From: an uncultured Prevotellaceae bacterium
GTDB taxonomy: Bacteria > Bacteroidota > Bacteroidia > Bacteroidales > Bacteroidaceae
Assembly: GCA_937893145.1 (NCBI GenBank)
Contig: CALBJW010000140.1
Location: forward strand, 1 to 9,646
Direction of reading: 5' to 3'
Length of the DNA: 9,646 nt
Shown here piece after piece: positions 1 to 6,345 of this stretch; positions within the stretch are counted from its first letter, which is position 1; every line of letters starts with the position of its first letter. A model generated the notes under the pieces. The model was not told the DNA's origin. It made no database searches and saw only the letters and a program-made list of their open reading frames with translations. The translations under genes were made by a program, and so were the position numbers.

Positions 1-2873
1 ACCTTGAAGCCTGGCAACTGACCACCTTCACCTGGTTTAGCACCCTGTGCCACCTTAATCTGTATTTCTTCTGCATTCACGAGGTATTCGGCTGTTACAC
101 CGAAACGACCTGATGCAATCTGTTTTGTCTTTGAAGAGAGAGATACACCATCAATCTCTGTATGGTAACGCTCATTGTCCTCACCACCTTCACCAGTATT
201 GCTTCGAGCACCAATCTTGTTCATGGCAAGAGCAAGAGCTTCATGTGCTTCGATAGAGAGTGCACCGAACGACATGGCACCAGTAACGAAGTGCTTAACG
301 ATGCTTTCTACTGATTCTACCTCATCGAGTGGAGTAGGAGTGGCAGCCTTCTTGAAACCGAAGAAGTCACGAATGAAGATTGGCTTCTCCTTGTCGTCAA
401 CCATCTTTGCCCATTCCTTGAACTTCTTGTACGAACCAAGACGAGTGGCAATCTGGAGGTTGGCAATAGTATCTGGATTCCAAGCGTGCTGAATACCATC
501 ACGACGCCATGAGAAGAGTCCATTGTTAGGGAGGAACTCATTGATTTCTGCTGGCTTAAATGCTTCGTCATGAAGAGCAATAGCATCACGGGCAATATCA
601 CGAAGACCAATACCGCCGATAGTTGAAATCTCTGTACCGAAATAGCGACGGAGCAAATCCTCAGAAAGACCAATAGACTCGAAAATCTTTGCACCACGAT
701 AAGAACGAATAGTAGAGATACCCATCTTAGACATGATCTTCTTCAAGCCCTTGTCAACTGCCTTGATATAGTTCTTCTCGGCAGTAGCATATTCCTCCTG
801 AATGAGGTGCTTCTTTACGAGGTCGTCAAGTACTGCAAATGTCATGTAAGGACAAATTGCACTTGCACCATAACCAAGAAGGAGGGCTGCGTGCATCACT
901 TCACGAATTTCACCAGACTCAACGATAAGAGCTGTCTGAACTCGCTTCTGAACACTAATGAGATAGTGGTGAACAGCACTTACTGCAAGGAGTGATGGGA
1001 TAGCTGCATGAGTCTCATCGATGTCACGGTCTGAAAGGATGATATAGTTAACACCCTCATCAACACTCTTTTCTGCTTCCTTGCAGAGGTCTTCAATAGC
1101 CTGACGAAGACCACTTGCTCCCTTGCTGATTTCGAAGAGGATAGGGAGTTTCTGAGTCTTGAATCCTTTATAACGGATATTACAGAGGATGTCAAGTTCT
1201 GTATTTGTAAGCACTGGCTGTGGAAGACGAACCATCTTACAGTTGCTTTCGTCTGGAGTAAGGATGTTTGTACCAACTGCACCGATGTATTCAGTAAGTG
1301 ACATTACAAGTTCCTCGCGAATAGGGTCGATGGCAGGGTTTGTTACCTGAGCAAACTGCTGACGGAAGTAATTGAAGAAAATCTGTGGTTTGTCCGAAAT
1401 GACAGCAAGTGGAGTATCGTTACCCATTGCAGCAACAGGTTCCTGACCTGCAGTACACATTGGGATGACTGTCTTGTCAATATCTTCCTGGCCAAAGCCG
1501 AAGTTGAGGAGTTTGCGTTCGAAGTTAGGAACACTGTTATCAACCTTACGACCGCTCTTAAGTTTTTCGAGCTGAATACGGTTTGTAGAAAGCCACTGAC
1601 GATAAGGATGCTCATTTGCAAGTTTCTCCTTAATCTCTCCATCGTAGTAAATCTTACCTTCTTGAGTATCAATAAGGAGAATCTTACCTGGCTGGAGACG
1701 ACCCTTCGAAACAACATCACCTGGTTCGAAGTCCATAACACCAACCTCACTGGCTACTACCATCATGCCACCCTTTGTGATAGTGTAGCGTGAAGGACGA
1801 AGACCATTACGGTCAAGCATACCACCAGCAAAACGACCATCACTGAACATAAGAGCTGCAGGACCATCCCAAGGCTCCATGAGGATAGAGTAGTATTCGT
1901 AGAATGCCTTCAAGTCTTCAGAGATAGGATTCTTGTCGTTGAATGACTCTGGAACAAGAATTGCCATAGCTTGAGGAAGTGAAAGACCAGACATTACGAG
2001 GAATTCAAACACATTGTCAAGTGAAGCCGAGTCACTCATATCTTCCTGAAGGATAGGGCGAATCTCCTTGATGTCGCCAAGAGCAGGAGAAGAGAGTACA
2101 CTTTCACGAGCCTTCATCCAACCACGGTTACCACGAACAGTATTGATTTCACCATTGTGGCAGAGGAAACGGAATGGCTGAGCAAGCTTCCACTTAGGGA
2201 ATGTGTTTGTAGAGAAACGAGAGTGAACAAGTGCAAGACCACTTGTAAAGTAATTATTTGAAAGGTCAGGGAAGTATCGACGGAGCTGACCAGATGTCAA
2301 CATTCCCTTGTAAATAATATCCTTTGAAGAAAGCGAACAGATGTAGAAGTCCTCATCATTGATGCGGTTCTCAATCTTCTTACGCATCTTGTAGAGAGTG
2401 CGTTCGAATGTAGGAACATTATCCTCTGTCACGCCAGTGATGAAAATCTGCTTGATGTCTGGTTCCACTTCACGAGAACCCTCACCAAGAACTTCTGGAT
2501 TTGTTGGCACATTTCTCATGTGCATAAGATTGAGACCTTCACGCTCAATCTCTTCAATCATAATCGAAAGAATGTCTGACTGCTTCTGTGGATCCTTAGG
2601 GAGAAATACGAGACCAGTTCCGTACTTACCTTTTTCAGGAACAGGAATACCCTGAAGGAGAATAAACTCATGTGGAATCTGAAGGAGGATGCCGGCACCA
2701 TCACCAGTTTTGTCGCGTGTTTCAGCTCCTCGGTGTTCCATGTTTTCAAGAACTTTCAGTGCGTTGTCAACAAGTTCGTGACTCTTGCCTCCATGAATGT
2801 TTACGACCATACCGACACCACAAGCGTCGTGTTCGTAATCTGCACTGTACAGACCAAGATTTCTTTTTACCAT
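1..2873 (-). CDS. gltB: Glutamate synthase large subunit (GltB), N-terminal 957 residues, cut by the window edge
   Basis: The large subunit of glutamate synthase takes the amide nitrogen of glutamine and, with 2-oxoglutarate, makes two glutamates in the cytoplasm; with glutamine synthetase it assimilates ammonia. I read the frame from an ATG at 2873 to the left edge without a break. After a 17-residue propeptide comes Cys18 in DACGVG, the expected N-terminal nucleophile of the class II glutaminase domain once the propeptide is removed. Then come EHRGA (46-50), TGDGAGIL (56-63), HNGEINT (239-245) and LDRNGLRPSRY (353-363). The central domain follows, and the FMN-binding synthase domain begins with TGAMSFGALS (864-873) and KVAQGAKPGEGGQLPG (from 940). 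The family is about 1,500 residues long, so roughly a third is missing, including the cysteines for the 3Fe-4S cluster. A gltD partner would be expected beyond the left edge but cannot be seen. Identification is very secure. Confidence 0.98.
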   Translation of the reverse strand, partial: MVKRNLGLYSADYEHDACGVGMVVNIHGGKSHELVDNALKVLENMEHRGAETRDKTGDGAGILLQIPHEFILLQGIPVPEKGKYGTGLVFLPKDPQKQSDILSIMIEEIEREGLNLMHMRNVPTNPEVLGEGSREVEPDIKQIFITGVTEDNVPTFERTLYKMRKKIENRINDEDFYICSLSSKDIIYKGMLTSGQLRRYFPDLSNNYFTSGLALVHSRFSTNTFPKWKLAQPFRFLCHNGEINTVRGNRGWMKARESVLSSPALGDIKEIRPILQEDMSDSASLDNVFEFLVMSGLSLPQAMAILVPESFNDKNPISEDLKAFYEYYSILMEPWDGPAALMFSDGRFAGGMLDRNGLRPSRYTITKGGMMVVASEVGVMDFEPGDVVSKGRLQPGKILLIDTQEGKIYYDGEIKEKLANEHPYRQWLSTNRIQLEKLKSGRKVDNSVPNFERKLLNFGFGQEDIDKTVIPMCTAGQEPVAAMGNDTPLAVISDKPQIFFNYFRQQFAQVTNPAIDPIREELVMSLTEYIGAVGTNILTPDESNCKMVRLPQPVLTNTELDILCNIRYKGFKTQKLPILFEISKGASGLRQAIEDLCKEAEKSVDEGVNYIILSDRDIDETHAAIPSLLAVSAVHHYLISVQKRVQTALIVESGEIREVMHAALLLGYGASAICPYMTFAVLDDLVKKHLIQEEYATAEKNYIKAVDKGLKKIMSKMGISTIRSYRGAKIFESIGLSEDLLRRYFGTEISTIGGIGLRDIARDAIALHDEAFKPAEINEFLPNNGLFSWRRDGIQHAWNPDTIANLQIATRLGSYKKFKEWAKMVDDKEKPIFIRDFFGFKKAATPTPLDEVESVESIVKHFVTGAMSFGALSIEAHEALALAMNKIGARSNTGEGGEDNERYHTEIDGVSLSSKTKQIASGRFGVTAEYLVNAEEIQIKVAQGAKPGEGGQLPGFK

Positions 2874-2984
2874 TGTTTTGTGTTGTTTATGTTGTTTTGA
2901 ATAAAATGTCTTTATGACGATTTGTGTCGCGTTTTATTTTGCTTTATGCTGTGGCTATTTGTCACTTCATTATCAAATCGGTTG

Positions 2985-2992
2985 CAAAGTTA
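2985..2992 (-). promoter_or_regulatory. Probable gltB promoter, -7 element
   Basis: Read on the minus strand, this is TAACTTTG followed by CAACC, an exact match to the Bacteroidota -7 consensus TAnnTTTG. No TTG is seen at the -33 distance. Transcription would start near 2979, giving a leader of about 105 bases. The last 30 bases of that leader, just before the ATG, are almost only A and C (repeats of ACAACA/ACAAAACA on the mRNA), with no Shine-Dalgarno sequence. A-rich, unstructured leaders are normal for this phylum. Confidence 0.6.
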
Positions 2993-3247
2993 GTAAAATA
3001 ATTTCTTTTTGATACTATAAATTAATGTTTTTCTGCAAAAAAGTAATAATTTTGATAAATAATACTGAAAAAAGGCAGAAAAATGCGAGATTTATTAGAA
3101 AAAAGGTAGGGAAGATGAAGAAAAATGTAAGAATTGTTGGTAAAAGAATGTGAAATGTTTTTGTACGCAAAAGCCGACACCTATTTTATATATATAAAAG
3201 TTGTAAAATGCTTGATGATTGATATAATAGAAGAATAAGATAAAACC

Positions 3248-3335
3248 ACCGCAAGTTTAGCCTCATTCGACCGCAAGAATGACCTCATTCGACCGCATGT
3301 TTTGCTTCATTCTTCCGTATGTTTTTCCGACTCTC
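3248..3335. repeat. Imperfect tandem repeat, 22-base period, three units plus a degenerate fourth
   Basis: Units run 3248-3269, 3270-3291, 3292-3313 and 3314-3335. Units 1 and 2 agree at 18 of 22 positions, units 1 and 3 at 18 of 22, and unit 4 agrees with unit 3 at only about 12. The core CCTCATTCGACCGCA occurs exactly at 3261-3275 and 3283-3297, and a decayed copy sits at 3305-3319, each shifted by 22. The period is not a multiple of three and no reading frame covers the array, so it is not a protein repeat. It is more GC-rich than the DNA around it. Function is unknown; a binding site series or slipped-strand duplication are both possible. Confidence 0.8.
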
Positions 3336-3362
3336 TAAGTAGATGCTTTTTTTATGCTTCAA

Positions 3363-3414
3363 AACCTTCACAGTAAATAACTATTATATAATAAGTTATC
3401 TATCTGTGAAGGTT
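3363..3414. terminator. Nested inverted repeat, candidate terminator for the hydroxyacid dehydrogenase transcript
   Basis: Outer arms AACCTTCACAG (3363-3373) and CTGTGAAGGTT (3404-3414) are perfect 11-base complements. Inside the 30-base gap lies a second pair, ATAACT and AGTTAT, and between them the self-complementary ATTATATAAT. The whole 52-base segment can therefore fold into one long hairpin with a small internal loop and a one-base bulge. It lies 48 bases past the dehydrogenase stop codon, where a terminator is expected. Against a classical intrinsic terminator, the minus strand continues with only TTTT and then GAAGCAT, not a long T-run. It could instead be an intergenic repeat element. 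Confidence 0.5.
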
Positions 3415-3462
3415 GTGAAATGGGGTAATAATTTTGTTGTATGTAGTAATATAATAATTCAA

Positions 3463-4419
3463 TTATTCATTAACCACATTTATTGGTTCTCCATTGATGA
3501 ATGCCTCGATATTTTCAGTACAAATATTAATCAATCGTTCACGAGCTTCATGAGTTGCCCAAGCGATATGAGGAGTAAGGAAACAGTTCTTGGCAGAAAG
3601 GAGTGGATTGTCTGCAGAAGGAGGTTCGGTAGTGAGGACATCGGCTCCGTACGCAGCTATCTCTTCATCGTTGAGTGCTTCAGCAAGGTCAGCATCATTG
3701 ACAAGTGGACCACGACCTGTGTTGATGAGGATGGCACTTGGTTTCATCTGCAAGAGCCTTTCTTTGTTTACAAGATGTTTTGTAGTAGGAGTAAGTGGAC
3801 AATGGAGAGAGATGATGTCGCACTCCTCGAAAATGTCATCAAGGTCTGCCTTGCGTATTCCTTCCGGAAGAACGTCTTCATCTTTGCTTGTGAAAGCAAA
3901 AACTTTAAGTCCGAATCCAAGAGCAATGCGAGCTGTTGCCATTCCTGTATTGCCAAGACCTATGATGCCCATCTTCTTTCCATAAAGTTCGAAGAGGTTG
4001 TGGTCGAGGTATGAGAAATCAAGACTCTCGCTCCATCTGCCATGGCGGTTCTCATTAGCATAGTAGTCTGCTCGACTTACTATATTTAAAAGGTGTGAGA
4101 AAACCATCTGTGCGACAGACTCAGTAGAGTAGGCTGGAATGTTGGTCACGATTATGTTCTGGCGTGTTGCCTGTTCGATGTCAACAACATTATAACCAGT
4201 TGCAAGAACTCCAATGTATTGAAGTCGGGGCAGCATATTGAGCACCCCGCTATCAAGTATAACTTTGTTAGTGAGCACTATTTCGGCACCTTTGCATCGA
4301 GATATGATTTCATCTGGTTGTGTTCGGTCATAGATTTCGACATCGGCCAACTTTTCTATCTTTTCCCATGAAAGGTCGCCAGGATTAACGGTATAGCCGT
4401 CAAGTATAACTATTTTCAT
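3463..4419 (-). CDS. D-isomer-specific 2-hydroxyacid dehydrogenase, probably glycerate dehydrogenase/hydroxypyruvate reductase type
   Basis: A cytoplasmic enzyme of 318 residues that interconverts a 2-ketoacid and its D-2-hydroxyacid using NAD(P)H. Residues 1 to about 100 and the C-terminal tail form the substrate domain. The middle is the Rossmann domain, with GLGNTG at 154-159. The catalytic set is complete: Arg236 in NTGRGPLVN, Glu265 in TTEPP, and His284 in LTPHIAWAT. The TPHIAWAT ending is typical of the hydroxypyruvate reductase/glycerate dehydrogenase branch, but the substrate cannot be fixed from sequence. After the second Rossmann strand (VFAFTSK, 173-179) I see no acidic residue of the kind that usually selects NAD, so NADPH use is possible. 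The frame extends upstream to 4500, but I chose the ATG at 4419 because the protein then begins MKIVILDGY, the usual family start, and a well-formed promoter lies inside the upstream extension. Confidence 0.93.
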   Translation of the reverse strand: MKIVILDGYTVNPGDLSWEKIEKLADVEIYDRTQPDEIISRCKGAEIVLTNKVILDSGVLNMLPRLQYIGVLATGYNVVDIEQATRQNIIVTNIPAYSTESVAQMVFSHLLNIVSRADYYANENRHGRWSESLDFSYLDHNLFELYGKKMGIIGLGNTGMATARIALGFGLKVFAFTSKDEDVLPEGIRKADLDDIFEECDIISLHCPLTPTTKHLVNKERLLQMKPSAILINTGRGPLVNDADLAEALNDEEIAAYGADVLTTEPPSADNPLLSAKNCFLTPHIAWATHEARERLINICTENIEAFINGEPINVVNE

Positions 4420-4438
4420 CTGTTTATCAATTTTGATG

Positions 4439-4470
4439 CAAAAATATATAAAATTCGCCATTGACACAAA
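4439..4470 (-). promoter_or_regulatory. Promoter of the hydroxyacid dehydrogenase gene
   Basis: On the minus strand TTTG (4470-4467) is followed by 20 bases and then TATTTTTG (4446-4439). This fits the Bacteroidota -33/-7 pattern exactly, in both sequence and spacing. The expected start of transcription is near 4433, leaving a leader of only about 13 bases before the ATG at 4419. This position supports the short form of the protein. Confidence 0.72.
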
Positions 4471-4530
4471 TACTAATGGACTTTTTTTGAAATAAATCAT
4501 AAAAGATAATTAGAAACGGAAAAAATGCAC

Positions 4531-4538
4531 TATCTTTG
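4531..4538 (+). promoter_or_regulatory. Promoter of glnS, -7 element
   Basis: TATCTTTG followed by CAC is an exact TAnnTTTG match. No clear TTG occurs 19-21 bases upstream. Transcription should begin near 4545, with a leader of about 25 bases (AT-rich, no Shine-Dalgarno). It is divergent from the dehydrogenase promoter; the two -7 elements are 84 bases apart. Confidence 0.7.
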
Positions 4539-4569
4539 CACTAAATAATAATAATGTAAAGATATTGAT

Positions 4570-6345
4570 ATGAGTGTAGAAACACATGAAGAAGAAAAAT
4601 ACGAATCTGTTAGTTTCGTAGAAGAGATTATTCGTAAAGATTTGGCAGAAGGTAAGAACGGAGGAAGAATGCAGACTCGTTTCCCACCAGAGCCAAATGG
4701 TTATCTGCATATTGGTCATGCTAAGGCTATTGCTATTGACTTTGGTATGGCACAGAAGTATGGTGGTGTTTGTAATCTCCGTATGGATGATACTAATCCA
4801 CAGAAGGAAGACACAGAATATGTTGAAGCAATAAAGCGTGACATCGAATGGCTTGGTTTCAAGTGGGGCGATGTACTCTATGCTTCTGACTATTTCCAGA
4901 AACTTTGGGACCTTGCTGTTGAACTCATTAAAGAGGGTAAGGCTTATATTGATGAACAGTCTGCTGAAGAAATTGCTGCCCAGAAGGGTACTCCAACTCA
5001 ACCTGGTACAAACAGTCCTTACCGTGACCGTCCTATTGAAGAGAATCTTCGTCTCTTTGAATATATGAACAGTGGTGAGTGTGAACCTGGTAAGATGATT
5101 CTTCGTGCAAAGATCGACATGGCAAGTGACAATATGCACTTCCGTGATCCAATCATGTATCGAGTTCTTAATATGCCTCACTGGCGTACTGGAAATAAGT
5201 GGAATGCTTATCCTATGTATGACTATACTCATGGTCAGTGTGACTATTGGGAAGGTGTAACTCACTCTCTCTGTACACTCGAATTTGTGAGCCATCGTCC
5301 ACTTTATGATCTCTTTGTGGATTGGGCAAAGATTGCAGAAGGAAATGATAAGCCACTTGATGACAACCGTCCTCGACAGACAGAATTTAACAAACTAAAC
5401 CTCACCCATATCCTCCTTTCGAAGCGTAATCTCCTTGTGCTTGTTAAGGAAGGGGTTGTAAATGGTTGGGATGACCCTCGAATGCCTACAATCTGTGGTT
5501 TCCGTCGTCGTGGTTATAGCCCAGAAGGTATCCTTTCATTTATAGACAAGATTGGTTATACTAAGTTTGATGCACTCAATCAGATGTCACTTTTTGAAAG
5601 TGCTGTGCGTGACGACCTCAACAAGAGAGCAGACCGCGTAAGTGCTGTGGTTGATCCAGTCAAGCTTATCATCACTAACTTCCCAGAAGATAAGGTCGAA
5701 ACATATACAGCTATCAACAATCCAGAACTCAAAGATGCTGAAGGTAATGTTATCACAGAAGGTAACACTCACGAGATTGAGTTCAGCCGTGAACTCTGGA
5801 TTGAACGCGAAGACTTCATGGAAGATGCTCCAAAGAAGTTCTTCCGACTCGGTCCTGGTAAGGAAGTTCGACTCAAGAATTCATACATCATTCGTTGCCC
5901 AGAAGAAAACTGCTGCAAGAAGGATGCTGATGGCAACATCGTGGAAATCTATGCAGAACTCATCCCTGAGACTAAGACTGGCGAGGCAAATGCCAACATG
6001 AAGATTAAGGGTAAGACAATCCACTGGGTAAGTTGCAATCATTGTCTTGAAGCAGAAGTTCGTAACTATGACCGTCTATGGCTTGTTGAGAATCCTCGTG
6101 ATGAAGTGGCTAACTACAGCAAGGAGCATGATGATGTTCGTGGTATTGAAGCAATGCGTCCATTCCTCAATCCTGATAGTCTTAATGTTCGTAAGGCATA
6201 CGTTGAGAAGTGGCTTGCTACTCGTAAACCACTCGATTATCTCCAGTTCCAGCGTATTGGTTACTATAATGTTGACCCTGATTCAACTCCAGACCATCTC
6301 ATCTTCAACCGCACAGTTGGTTTGAAGGATAATTGGAAGAAGTAA
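4570..6345 (+). CDS. glnS: Glutaminyl-tRNA synthetase
   Basis: A class I aminoacyl-tRNA synthetase of 591 residues that joins glutamine to tRNA-Gln using ATP in the cytoplasm. The catalytic Rossmann domain carries FPPEPNGYLHIGHAKAI (38-54), with the HIGH motif at 47-50, and TRFPPEPNG is characteristic of GlnRS rather than GluRS. RMDDTNPQKE (71-80) and the DYTHGQCDYWEGVTHSLCTLEF region (218-239) also fit GlnRS. The second ATP signature is LLSKRN (282-287), where GlnRS usually has MSKRK. From about residue 355 to the end is the two-barrel anticodon-binding domain, ending FNRTVGLKDNWKK, the usual GlnRS C-terminus. Odd: this domain has Cys443, Cys448, Cys449, Cys489 and Cys492, the last two in HWVSCNHC where I expect HWVSAAHA. 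The start at 4570 is the first ATG after a good promoter. The TPR gene follows with a 13-base overlap and probably shares the transcript. Confidence 0.98.
   Translation: MSVETHEEEKYESVSFVEEIIRKDLAEGKNGGRMQTRFPPEPNGYLHIGHAKAIAIDFGMAQKYGGVCNLRMDDTNPQKEDTEYVEAIKRDIEWLGFKWGDVLYASDYFQKLWDLAVELIKEGKAYIDEQSAEEIAAQKGTPTQPGTNSPYRDRPIEENLRLFEYMNSGECEPGKMILRAKIDMASDNMHFRDPIMYRVLNMPHWRTGNKWNAYPMYDYTHGQCDYWEGVTHSLCTLEFVSHRPLYDLFVDWAKIAEGNDKPLDDNRPRQTEFNKLNLTHILLSKRNLLVLVKEGVVNGWDDPRMPTICGFRRRGYSPEGILSFIDKIGYTKFDALNQMSLFESAVRDDLNKRADRVSAVVDPVKLIITNFPEDKVETYTAINNPELKDAEGNVITEGNTHEIEFSRELWIEREDFMEDAPKKFFRLGPGKEVRLKNSYIIRCPEENCCKKDADGNIVEIYAELIPETKTGEANANMKIKGKTIHWVSCNHCLEAEVRNYDRLWLVENPRDEVANYSKEHDDVRGIEAMRPFLNPDSLNVRKAYVEKWLATRKPLDYLQFQRIGYYNVDPDSTPDHLIFNRTVGLKDNWKK

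Larger units (their letters stand above)
2874..3462. other. 589-base gene-free interval between gltB and the hydroxyacid dehydrogenase
   Basis: No convincing coding frame is seen here on either strand. From left to right it holds the gltB leader and -7 element (to 2992); a very AT-rich middle part (about 2993-3247) with A-runs and a 16-base perfect palindrome TTTTATATATATAAAA at 3184-3199; a 22-base tandem repeat (3248-3335); and a nested inverted repeat (3363-3414). It is long for a spacer between two genes on the same strand. It must contain the end of the dehydrogenase transcript and the start of the gltB transcript. Confidence 0.7.

Noticed and set aside
1..2873. Possible frameshift in gltB, suspected because several other frames are open here
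   Set aside because: The frame from the ATG at 2873 can be read to the left edge with all expected motifs in order and no internal stop.
3184..3199. Perfect 16-base palindrome TTTTATATATATAAAA
   Set aside because: Made only of A and T in a very AT-rich spacer, where such palindromes arise easily; no T-run, promoter spacing or conserved partner gives it a role.
3248..3335. Possible CRISPR array
   Set aside because: The units are directly adjacent with no unique spacers, and there is no cas gene nearby.
3343..4014. 223-codon open frame on the plus strand
   Set aside because: Mostly antisense to the hydroxyacid dehydrogenase; its first part runs through the palindrome. The composition is Cys/Phe/Ser-rich with no family resemblance.
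4510..5295. 261-codon open frame on the minus strand
   Set aside because: It lies wholly antisense to the secure glnS gene, is rich in the residues produced by reading biased codons backwards, and has no recognisable domain.
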